Source: Porticoccaceae bacterium
GTDB taxonomy: Bacteria; Pseudomonadota; Gammaproteobacteria; Pseudomonadales; Porticoccaceae
NCBI GenBank assembly: GCA_017858295.1
Contig: JAFMBU010000131.1
Span: 1-5,093, forward strand
DNA length: 5,093 bases
Reading direction: 5' to 3'
The notes beneath the pieces were generated by a model. That model had not been told where the DNA came from and did not search any database. It saw only the letters and a program-made list of their open reading frames with translations. The translations under genes and the position numbers were made by a program. Positions within the stretch are counted from its first letter, which is position 1. Each line of letters begins with the position of its first letter. This document shows, one piece after another, positions 1-5,093 of the stretch.

Positions 1-21
1 AACCAGACAATTTGATTCCAC

Positions 22-25
22 GGAG
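22..25 (+). promoter_or_regulatory. Ribosome binding site of the DUF4160 gene
   Basis: A GGAG core lies 7 bases before the ATG at 33. This spacing favours that ATG as the start over the in-frame TTG at 12, which has only 11 bases of sequence before it in the window. The protein beginning MPTIS is also the usual start of DUF4160 proteins. Any promoter must lie left of the window. Confidence 0.6.
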
Positions 26-32
26 CGGAACA

Positions 33-302
33 ATGCCAACCATATCAATGTTTTATGGCTTGATTGTAAGGATGTACTATTTCGATAATCAGCGACATAA
101 TCAACCGCATATACATGTTCATTATCAAGACTTTAGTGCTGTCATATCGATTCCAGATGGCTCCGTTTTGGAAGGAAATATCCCTAAACCTAAGCAAAAA
201 TTGATCGAAGCATGGATTGAGATTCACCAAGAAGAGTTGATAGCAGATTGGCAGCTCGCCATTAATGGCGAGACAGTATTCAAGATAGAACCGCTTAAAT
301 AG
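33..302 (+). CDS. DUF4160 family small protein, possible toxin-antitoxin-like partner
   Basis: This encodes an 89-residue protein of the DUF4160 family, whose molecular function is not established. The family marks are the opening MPTIS with FYG and RMYYFD (residues 1-18), the histidine-rich segment PHIHVHY (25-31), and a C-terminal helical part with WIEIHQEEL (61-69) and W73. There is no signal peptide or membrane segment, so it should be cytosolic. The length is normal for the family, so the gene looks intact. The DUF2442 gene follows 27 bases after the stop on the same strand, a frequent pairing that suggests co-transcription. DUF4160/DUF2442 pairs are often suspected of being toxin-antitoxin-like; that role is inference here. 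The gene is AT-rich compared with recQ, which fits horizontal acquisition. The alternative TTG start at 12 would add seven residues (MIPRSGT) that do not look like family sequence. Confidence 0.85.
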   Translation: MPTISMFYGLIVRMYYFDNQRHNQPHIHVHYQDFSAVISIPDGSVLEGNIPKPKQKLIEAWIEIHQEELIADWQLAINGETVFKIEPLK

Positions 303-329
303 AGCAAGTAATGAACAGTAGGCACCATT

Positions 330-572
330 ATGAATCCAGACATTAAAGTGGCTGAGCCACTAGCAAACTATAAGCTAAAAGTTGAGTTTTCAAATAACGA
401 AGTCAAAGAGTTTGATGTTGCACCCTATTTAGATAAGGGTATTTTCGCCGAACTAAAAAACGAGAATTACTTTAAGCAGGTAAAAGTCGCATTTGGCTCG
501 ATCGAATGGCCAAATGATCAGGATTTCAGTAAAGATACGGTTTATCTATTGGGGCGCTCTCTAAAAAGTTAA
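330..572 (+). CDS. DUF2442 family small protein
   Basis: This 80-residue protein belongs to the DUF2442 family, of unproven function. Visible hallmarks are the start MNPDIKVAEPL, the strand segment YKLKVEFSNNEVKEFDV (14-30), the helix LDKGIFAELKN (34-44), the core VKVAFGSIEWPNDQDF (51-66) and the end DTVYL (69-73). The family's usual ending is similar, so the gene appears complete. The ATG at 330 is chosen because an in-frame TGA lies at 312 and a weak AGG (320-322) sits 7 bases upstream. It probably shares an mRNA with the DUF4160 gene; a protein-protein or antitoxin role toward that partner is inference. Its stop lies 11 bases from the stop of the convergent recQ gene, and no convincing terminator is seen between them. 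Confidence 0.85.
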   Translation: MNPDIKVAEPLANYKLKVEFSNNEVKEFDVAPYLDKGIFAELKNENYFKQVKVAFGSIEWPNDQDFSKDTVYLLGRSLKS

Positions 573-583
573 TTATTGCCCCG

Positions 584-2410
584 CTACCCCGCCTTTGCAT
601 AACGACAAATAATCTCAATAAAATCTGCGCCATACTTTTCCAATTTACTGTCACCTACTCCAGTCAAGGTCAACAACTCAGACCCAGACATGGGCATCAC
701 ATCCAACATCTCTTTTAACGTGGCATCGTGGAAGATCACGTAGGGCGGCACATTGTGCTCTTCGGCGAGATACTTGCGGCACTCCCGCAGCTCTTCCCAC
801 AACTCCTGATCTTCCGGCGCAATCTGCACTTTGCCTGCGGACTTTTTGCCGCCACCTTTAGAGCCTCCTTTTAAAGACGGCGCTTTTACTTCTTCTTTAC
901 GCAGATGCAGCTCTTGCTCGCCCTTTAATACAGGCCGGCAGAGGTCGGTTAATTGAAGGGCGCTATAACCCTCGAGATCAACCCTTAGAAAGCCACGCAC
1001 TACCAACTGACGAATCACCGATCGCCATTGGGCTTCATGGGTGTCACCGCCAATACCAAAGGTGCTTAACTTTTCGTGCCCATGCTGGAGTACTTTCTCA
1101 TTCTCTTTACCCTGCAATACATCCATAACATGCACCAGTCCAAAGCGCTGGCCGGTGCGATAGACGCAGGACAGCACTTTCTGAGCCGCTTCTGTAGCGT
1201 CCCAGGTTTCTGGAGGCATCTGGCAGTTATCGCAGTTGCCGCATTGATTGGGGGCGTCGTCGGCGAAGTAACTTAACAACACTTTGCGGCGACAGCTGGT
1301 GACTTCGCAGAGACCCAACATGGCGTCGAGCTTGTGGCGCTCGGCGCGTTTAAATTGTTCTGAGCCATCGGAGCCCTGAGCCATCTGCTGTAGGCGCACT
1401 ACATCTTGCAAGCCATAGACCATCCAGGCATCGGCAGGCTGGCCGTCGCGCCCTGCGCGGCCGGTTTCTTGATAATAGGCTTCGATGCTTTTGGGTAGAT
1501 CCAGATGCGCGACAAAGCGCACATCGGGCTTATCTATACCCATGCCAAAGGCGATGGTGGCGACAATAATCACACCGTCTTCCCGGAGAAAGCGGTTCTG
1601 ATGAGTCTGGCGCAGCTGTGAGGGCAGGCCTGCATGATAGGGCAAGGCGTTGTAGCCCGCTTGACTGAGCCACTCTGCGGTATCTTCGACTTTCTTCCGC
1701 GACAAACAGTAGACAATCCCCGCTTCACTTTTGCGCTGTTGCAAAAATGCCAGCAGCTGCTTTTTTGGGGTGGTTTTGTTGGCGATGGCATAGCGAATAT
1801 TAGGACGGTCAAAACCGCTGATATAAGCCTTGGCACCATCCAGCGAGAGTCGTTCAACAATCTCTTTGCGGGTGCGAATATCGGCGGTGGCGGTGAGGGC
1901 GATGCGCGGTATTGCCGAGAAGCGCTCGGCGAGTAAACTGAGTGACAGGTAATCTGATCGAAAATCATGACCCCACTGAGACACACAGTGGGCTTCATCG
2001 ATGGCAAAGAGCGCCAATCGACAACGACTCAGCATATCCAGCACATAGGGCTGGATCAGTCGTTCTGGGGCTATATAGAGCAGATCTAACTGCCCTGCCA
2101 TAAGCTGCTGCTCAATTTCATTCTGTTCGCTATGAGACAGGCTGGAGTTTAAAAATGCGGCTTTGACGCCCAGTTGTTGCATGGCACCGACCTGATCTTG
2201 CATCAGGGCGATTAGAGGGGAAATAATAATCCCGACGCCATCCCGCAGTAGGGAGGGAATCTGATAGCAGAGTGATTTACCACCGCCGGTGGGCATTAGC
2301 ACCAGTGCGTTATTGCCCTGACTAACGTGCTCGATAATATCCGCTTGATGACCGCGAAAGCTGTCGTAGCCATACAGGCTGTTGAGAATCTCTAGTGCTT
2401 TTTGCGCCAT
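584..2410 (-). CDS. recQ: ATP-dependent DNA helicase RecQ
   Basis: This is a full-length RecQ (608 residues; the E. coli protein is about 609), a 3'-to-5' superfamily 2 helicase that unwinds DNA in recombination and stalled-fork repair. The first RecA-like domain has motif 0 with F18, R19 and Q22, Walker A PTGGGKS (40-46), DEAH (138-141), the aromatic-rich loop SQWGHDFR (144-151) and TATA (173-176). The second has YHAG (258-261), VATIAFGMGIDKP (283-295) and QETGRAGRDG (314-323). The zinc site is C373, C390, C393 and C396, with the same spacing as in E. coli. The winged-helix RQC region follows, then a Gly/Lys/Ser-rich linker (511-527) and an HRDC domain from about 535. HRDC carries NVPPYVIF with Y557, equivalent to a DNA-contacting tyrosine in E. 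coli. All key residues are present. The ATG at 2410 follows a modest AAGAG. It is probably transcribed alone, since a terminator ends the upstream operon. Confidence 0.97.
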   Translation of the reverse strand: MAQKALEILNSLYGYDSFRGHQADIIEHVSQGNNALVLMPTGGGKSLCYQIPSLLRDGVGIIISPLIALMQDQVGAMQQLGVKAAFLNSSLSHSEQNEIEQQLMAGQLDLLYIAPERLIQPYVLDMLSRCRLALFAIDEAHCVSQWGHDFRSDYLSLSLLAERFSAIPRIALTATADIRTRKEIVERLSLDGAKAYISGFDRPNIRYAIANKTTPKKQLLAFLQQRKSEAGIVYCLSRKKVEDTAEWLSQAGYNALPYHAGLPSQLRQTHQNRFLREDGVIIVATIAFGMGIDKPDVRFVAHLDLPKSIEAYYQETGRAGRDGQPADAWMVYGLQDVVRLQQMAQGSDGSEQFKRAERHKLDAMLGLCEVTSCRRKVLLSYFADDAPNQCGNCDNCQMPPETWDATEAAQKVLSCVYRTGQRFGLVHVMDVLQGKENEKVLQHGHEKLSTFGIGGDTHEAQWRSVIRQLVVRGFLRVDLEGYSALQLTDLCRPVLKGEQELHLRKEEVKAPSLKGGSKGGGKKSAGKVQIAPEDQELWEELRECRKYLAEEHNVPPYVIFHDATLKEMLDVMPMSGSELLTLTGVGDSKLEKYGADFIEIICRYAKAG

Positions 2411-2496
2411 CTTGCTCTTAGTCGTTAGTATTGAAACGGAGGCTGATTACAGCTGCTAATTGGTCATGATAGATGGTGCATCACAGACCGCGCACG

Positions 2497-2526
2497 ATTG
2501 TATAGGGCCAGCCCCACGGTGGCCAA
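2497..2526 (-). promoter_or_regulatory. Candidate sigma-70 promoter of recQ
   Basis: On the - strand, TTGGCC (2526-2521) could act as a -35 box and TACAAT (2502-2497) as a -10 box, separated by 18 bases. The -10 matches the consensus at 5 of 6 positions and the -35 at 4 of 6. It lies about 90 bases before the recQ start and downstream of the operon terminator, where a recQ promoter is expected. Matches of this quality also occur by chance, so this is only a candidate. Confidence 0.35.
2506..2524. repeat. Short inverted repeat overlapping the candidate recQ promoter
   Basis: The arms GGCCA (2506-2510) and TGGCC (2520-2524) are exact inverted copies separated by 9 GC-rich bases. They fall on the spacer and the -35 box of the candidate recQ promoter, so they could form an operator or a small hairpin. 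The arms are only 5 bp and no known regulator motif is recognised. Confidence 0.25.
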
Positions 2527-2581
2527 CCATTGCGGTTTCAAGCTGATAAATAATCGACAATAAGTAGGTAATACTGTGGGT

Positions 2582-2614
2582 AAAAAAAAGAGCCTGCAAT
2601 TGCAGACCCTTTTT
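2582..2614 (-). terminator. Rho-independent terminator ending the acyl-CoA operon
   Basis: Read on the - strand, an 8-bp stem GGGUCUGC / GCAGGCUC closes an AAUU loop (stem arms 2609-2602 and 2597-2590) and is extended by five A-U pairs. It runs into eight U residues (2589-2582). Two of the stem pairs are G-U wobbles (2608/2591 and 2606/2593). On the + strand the same positions become C/A mismatches, so the complete hairpin forms only in - strand RNA. It begins 17 bases after the stop of the quinone oxidoreductase gene and should separate that operon from recQ. Confidence 0.85.
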
Positions 2615-2631
2615 AATGTCAGTAAAACTGA

Positions 2632-3609
2632 TCAAGCCATAGACAGGATTACTTTACCTTTGGCGCGTCGTTCCGAGATGGATGCAAAAGCATCTTTATA
2701 ATCGGCCAGCGCATAAACCTCCGTAACCAGTGGCGAGAACTGACCGCCATCGATCATGGCGATTAACTCATCAAAGTTATTGCGCGACTCCATTGGGAAT
2801 CTCGCTGCCCAGGCTCCCCAGAATACACCCACTACTGAAGCGCCCTTCAGCAACATCAGGTTAAGAGGTATAGCTGGAATCGGGCCTGATGCAAAACCAA
2901 TCACCAAGAAACGACCGTCCCAGGCAATAGCCCGAAAGGCCTGTTCAGAGAAGTCGCCACCGACGGGATCATAGATAACATCCGCGCCCTTGCCACCAGT
3001 GAGCTCTTTGACTTTATCTTTAAGGTTTTCCGTGGCGTAGTTAATGCGCAAATCCGCACCAGCTTCACAGGCAAAATCCAATTTCTCTTCGGTGCTGGCG
3101 GCAGCGATAACTGTTGCACCCATGGCTTTAGCGATTTGAATCGTGGCAATACCCACACCGCCGGCTGCACCCAAGACCAGCAGCGTTTCGCCAGGCTGAA
3201 TTTTTGCCTGCTGTTTTAATGCATAGTAAGAGGTGCCATAGGTAATAGCAAAACCCGCCGCCTGCTCGAAAGACATGGTTTCACCCATGGCAAAGGCGCC
3301 GTGTTCAGAACCCACACATTGCTCGGCAAAACCACCAATCTGAACAGTTGAAACCACTTTGTCGCCGACTTTGCGGCTGGTTACGCCCTCGCCTACGGCG
3401 GTGACTATACCGGCTAGTTCAGCACCGGGAACAAAGGGCAGTTGAGGTTTAAATTGGTACTTGCCCTGAACGGTTAAGACATCGGGAAAGTTAACGCCGG
3501 CAGCTTTCACATCAACCAGAATTTCACCTTTACCTGGGGTGGGTACCGGGCGCTCTTCAAGGGCCAGATTTTCAGTGGGTCCAAACTCATTACAGACTAA
3601 CGCTTTCAT
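2632..3609 (-). CDS. Zinc-free NADPH:quinone oxidoreductase, QOR1-like (MDR superfamily)
   Basis: This 325-residue medium-chain dehydrogenase/reductase resembles the QOR1 group, cytosolic enzymes that pass hydride from NADPH to quinones or to activated double bonds. The N-terminal catalytic domain has GVNFPDV (38-44), QGKYQ (48-52) and LPFVPGAELAG (57-67). The Rossmann domain carries AAGGVG (148-153). Residues 140-161 (G140, E141, L144, A148-A149, G150-G151, G153, Q158, K161) fit the full quinone oxidoreductase/zeta-crystallin signature. A segment with D214, P215, V216 and GG (217-218), then VIGFASG (236-242), is typical of QOR1. The cysteine cluster of the zinc alcohol dehydrogenases is absent. 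The ATG at 3609 follows AGGA (3620-3617) with 7-base spacing. It is the last gene of the operon. The true substrate is uncertain; because it sits with acyl-CoA genes, an enoyl-type reductase role is also possible. The length is normal for the family. Confidence 0.9.
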   Translation of the reverse strand: MKALVCNEFGPTENLALEERPVPTPGKGEILVDVKAAGVNFPDVLTVQGKYQFKPQLPFVPGAELAGIVTAVGEGVTSRKVGDKVVSTVQIGGFAEQCVGSEHGAFAMGETMSFEQAAGFAITYGTSYYALKQQAKIQPGETLLVLGAAGGVGIATIQIAKAMGATVIAAASTEEKLDFACEAGADLRINYATENLKDKVKELTGGKGADVIYDPVGGDFSEQAFRAIAWDGRFLVIGFASGPIPAIPLNLMLLKGASVVGVFWGAWAARFPMESRNNFDELIAMIDGGQFSPLVTEVYALADYKDAFASISERRAKGKVILSMA

Positions 3610-3635
3610 ATTTATGTCCTGGGCTATTGTTATTA

Positions 3636-4550
3636 TTATTTTGCGGTCAGATAGTCGACCGCTTTGGCAATAAACTTATTAGTCTGCTGGAAACCGCCTA
3701 CCAAAACTTCCTGCCCAGCAGCATTGTCGATAGCATCGATGTGGGCACGGACATTCTCTGGCGATTGCTGTTCTGGTGGCAGATAAATACCCTGAGTCTC
3801 ATAGATCTGCGTGCGCGCATAACCCCCAGCACCGGCACATAAAATCGAGCGGTTGGGTGAATCTGCATCGCAGAGAGTCAACAGACCAGCGGTTACCGAC
3901 TCTACAGTCATAAGCTCAGAGTGCTCTTCCGTGATCAGTCCCTCTAACATGCGAGTACCGGCTGTGGGAGACAGGCAGTTGACCTTCACATTGTACTTTT
4001 CACCCTCGATACAGAGCGTATTCATCAATCCAACTACGGCCATTTTAGCGGCGCCATAATTAGCCTGACCAAAGTTGCCGTACATGCCGCTAGAAGACGT
4101 GGTCATCACAATACGACCATAGCCCTGTTCGCGCATCAGTGCCCAAACCGCTTTTGAGCAGTTGGCTGAGCCCATCAGATGCACATCCACAACCAACTGG
4201 AAGTCATCCATTCCCATTTTGACAAAGCTTTTATCCCGCAGGATGCCAGCGTTGTTGACTAGAATATCAACCCGACCCCACTTCTCGACAGCCTCGGCAA
4301 CCATGGCTTCAACTTCATCCATCTTGGCTACATTGGCACCATTGGCAATGGCTTCACCACCAGCAGCTTCGATCATGGCAACAGTTTCCAGTGCCGCAGC
4401 ACTGGATACGCCATCACCGTTAACCGAACCGCCGAGGTCATTAACCACGACTTTGGCACCGCGTGCTGCCAGCGCCAGTGCATGGGAGCGGCCTAAGCCA
4501 TTCCCCGAACCTGTGACTATGGCAACCTGATCGTCATATCTAATGGCCAT
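3636..4550 (-). CDS. SDR-family (3R)-3-hydroxyacyl-CoA dehydrogenase, MFE-2/17beta-HSD4-like
   Basis: This 304-residue short-chain dehydrogenase strongly resembles the dehydrogenase domain of peroxisomal multifunctional enzyme type 2 (HSD17B4), which oxidises (3R)-3-hydroxyacyl-CoA to 3-oxoacyl-CoA with NAD. Visible features are the cofactor loop TGSGNGLG (13-20), D38 in NDLGG at the end of the second strand (favouring NAD over NADP), NNAG (99-102), and the catalytic set S152, Y165 and K169 (YGAAK). GNFGQANYGAAK (158-169) is typical of the MFE-2 group. The usual SDR active-site Asn position appears to be H124 in VHLMG, which I believe is common in this group. The hydratase-2 and SCP2 domains of the eukaryotic protein are absent. 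The start at 4550 follows AGGA (4560-4557), whose first A is the last base of the upstream stop, so translational coupling is likely. The gene ends in three consecutive in-frame TAA codons. Confidence 0.9.
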   Translation of the reverse strand: MAIRYDDQVAIVTGSGNGLGRSHALALAARGAKVVVNDLGGSVNGDGVSSAAALETVAMIEAAGGEAIANGANVAKMDEVEAMVAEAVEKWGRVDILVNNAGILRDKSFVKMGMDDFQLVVDVHLMGSANCSKAVWALMREQGYGRIVMTTSSSGMYGNFGQANYGAAKMAVVGLMNTLCIEGEKYNVKVNCLSPTAGTRMLEGLITEEHSELMTVESVTAGLLTLCDADSPNRSILCAGAGGYARTQIYETQGIYLPPEQQSPENVRAHIDAIDNAAGQEVLVGGFQQTNKFIAKAVDYLTAK

Positions 4551-4556
4551 GTTATT

Positions 4557-4562
4557 TCCTTA
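4557..4562 (-). promoter_or_regulatory. Ribosome binding site of the SDR gene overlapping the upstream stop codon
   Basis: The - strand hexamer TAAGGA (4562-4557) contains the TAA stop of the acyl-CoA dehydrogenase gene and a full-strength Shine-Dalgarno match, 6 bases before the SDR ATG. A ribosome finishing the first gene would stop directly on the start site of the second, which favours coupled translation and balanced output of the two enzymes. Confidence 0.6.
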
Positions 4563-5093
4563 CATATACTGTTTAATTTCCCGGCGACCAATGACCATGC
4601 GGTGTACTGCATCTGGACCGTCGGCAAAACGCAATGTGCGCTGTCCGCCATACCAGATCGCCAGAGGCGTGTCCTGAGAGAGACCCAATCCGCCGTGCAT
4701 CTGCATGGCTTCGTCGAGAATCTTCAGGGCCATATTTGGCGCTGCGACTTTAATCATGGAGATAAACGGCTGTGCCGCATCTGTGCCCACATTGTCCATT
4801 AGCCAAGCGGCTTTCAGGCACAACAGTCGAGTCATCTCAATATCGATTCGGGCCTGAGCAATAATATCCACATTGCCACCCAATTTGGCCAGGGGACGAC
4901 CGAAGGCTTCACGCTCCAGTGAGCGCTCAATCATCAACTTCAGTGCGGCTTCAGCCATACCAATGGAACGCATGCAGTGGTGAATACGACCAGGCCCTAA
5001 ACGACCCTGAGCTACTTCAAAGCCACGGCCTTCGCCGAGAATCATATTTTCTTTAGGCACACGCACATCGGTAAAGCGCATATGCATATGACC
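4560..5093 (-). CDS. Acyl-CoA dehydrogenase, ACAD10/11-like, C-terminal part (5' end outside window)
   Basis: The reading frame is open to the right edge, so the 177 residues here are the C-terminal part of a protein usually about 400 long. Residues are counted from the methionine codon at 5087, which is internal, not a start. Acyl-CoA dehydrogenases are FAD enzymes that introduce the alpha-beta double bond into acyl-CoA. The piece holds the end of the middle beta domain (MRFTDVRVPKENML-like, with VPKEN at 10-14) and the C-terminal helical bundle with GRIHHCMR (33-40), REAFGRPL (59-66), MHGGLGL (130-136) and the loop RFADGPDAVHRM (153-164). GRIHHCMR and ADGPD mark the ACAD10/11-like branch rather than classical FadE. 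In that loop D156 lies where medium-chain enzymes have their catalytic Glu. The substrate cannot be read from the sequence. It is the first visible gene of the operon, so its promoter is off the window. Confidence 0.93.
   Translation of the reverse strand, partial: GHMHMRFTDVRVPKENMILGEGRGFEVAQGRLGPGRIHHCMRSIGMAEAALKLMIERSLEREAFGRPLAKLGGNVDIIAQARIDIEMTRLLCLKAAWLMDNVGTDAAQPFISMIKVAAPNMALKILDEAMQMHGGLGLSQDTPLAIWYGGQRTLRFADGPDAVHRMVIGRREIKQYM

Noticed and set aside
12..32. TTG start at 12 extending the DUF4160 protein by seven residues
   Set aside because: The ATG at 33 has a GGAG at good spacing and begins with the family's usual MPTIS; the added residues do not resemble family sequence.
511..527. 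Search for CRISPR repeats, IS ends, tRNA or att sites across the window
   Set aside because: No regularly spaced direct repeats, transposase fragment, terminal inverted repeats or tRNA-like fold was seen; the listed position is only an example of the AT-rich left part where a transfer boundary was sought and not found.
551..582. GGGGC / GCCCC inverted repeat as a terminator between the DUF2442 gene and recQ
   Set aside because: The arms are only 5 bp, the loop is 22 bases, and no U-tract follows on either strand.
820..880. Gly/Lys/Ser-rich segment of RecQ (residues 511-527) as an insertion or frameshift
   Set aside because: It lies at the linker between RQC and HRDC, where length and sequence vary in the family, and the frame continues correctly into a normal HRDC domain.
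1570..2007. 145-codon open frame on the - strand within recQ, and a 100-codon frame opposite it
   Set aside because: Both lie wholly inside the intact recQ gene and show no recognisable family or supporting ribosome binding site; they are by-products of recQ codon composition.
4162..4530. 122-codon + strand open frame opposite the SDR gene
   Set aside because: It is a low-complexity Ser/Ala/Thr/Pro-rich translation antisense to a clearly coding SDR; such frames are common opposite GC-biased genes.

Overview
The window looks like chromosome of a heterotrophic proteobacterium, most likely a gammaproteobacterium. RecQ is close to the Escherichia coli type along its whole length, and the metabolic genes resemble the acyl-CoA catabolism sets common in environmental (often marine) gammaproteobacteria. 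The lineage is an inference from protein resemblance; there is no rRNA or tRNA to anchor it.

Layout. On the + strand at the left edge are two small, closely spaced genes of the DUF4160 and DUF2442 families (33-572), a pair often found together and suspected of being toxin-antitoxin-like. They are AT-rich: 119 G+C in the first 300 bases, against 69 in the 120 bases at 1381-1500 within recQ. They meet a complete - strand recQ helicase gene (2410 down to 584) tail to tail, with only 11 bases between the stop codons. A 221-base gap (2411-2631) holds a candidate recQ promoter and a strong - strand intrinsic terminator.

The right half is a tightly packed - strand operon, read from the right edge. 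It starts with the C-terminal part of an ACAD10/11-like acyl-CoA dehydrogenase (cut by the window edge). A short-chain dehydrogenase resembling the (3R)-hydroxyacyl-CoA dehydrogenase domain of peroxisomal multifunctional enzyme type 2 follows after 9 bases, and a zinc-free NADPH:quinone oxidoreductase (QOR1-like) after another 26 bases. The terminator lies 17 bases past the last gene.

How the genes work together. The operon fits acyl-CoA degradation: an FAD-dependent first oxidation, an NAD-dependent oxidation of a 3-hydroxyacyl-CoA, and a reductase of uncertain substrate. The hydratase needed between the first two steps is not in the window. RecQ appears to be a separate transcription unit for DNA repair. 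No mobile element, CRISPR array or clearly new system is visible. The most notable points are the low-GC small gene pair, the unusual active-site loop of the acyl-CoA dehydrogenase, three tandem stop codons ending the short-chain dehydrogenase, and a terminator whose full pairing exists on one strand only.
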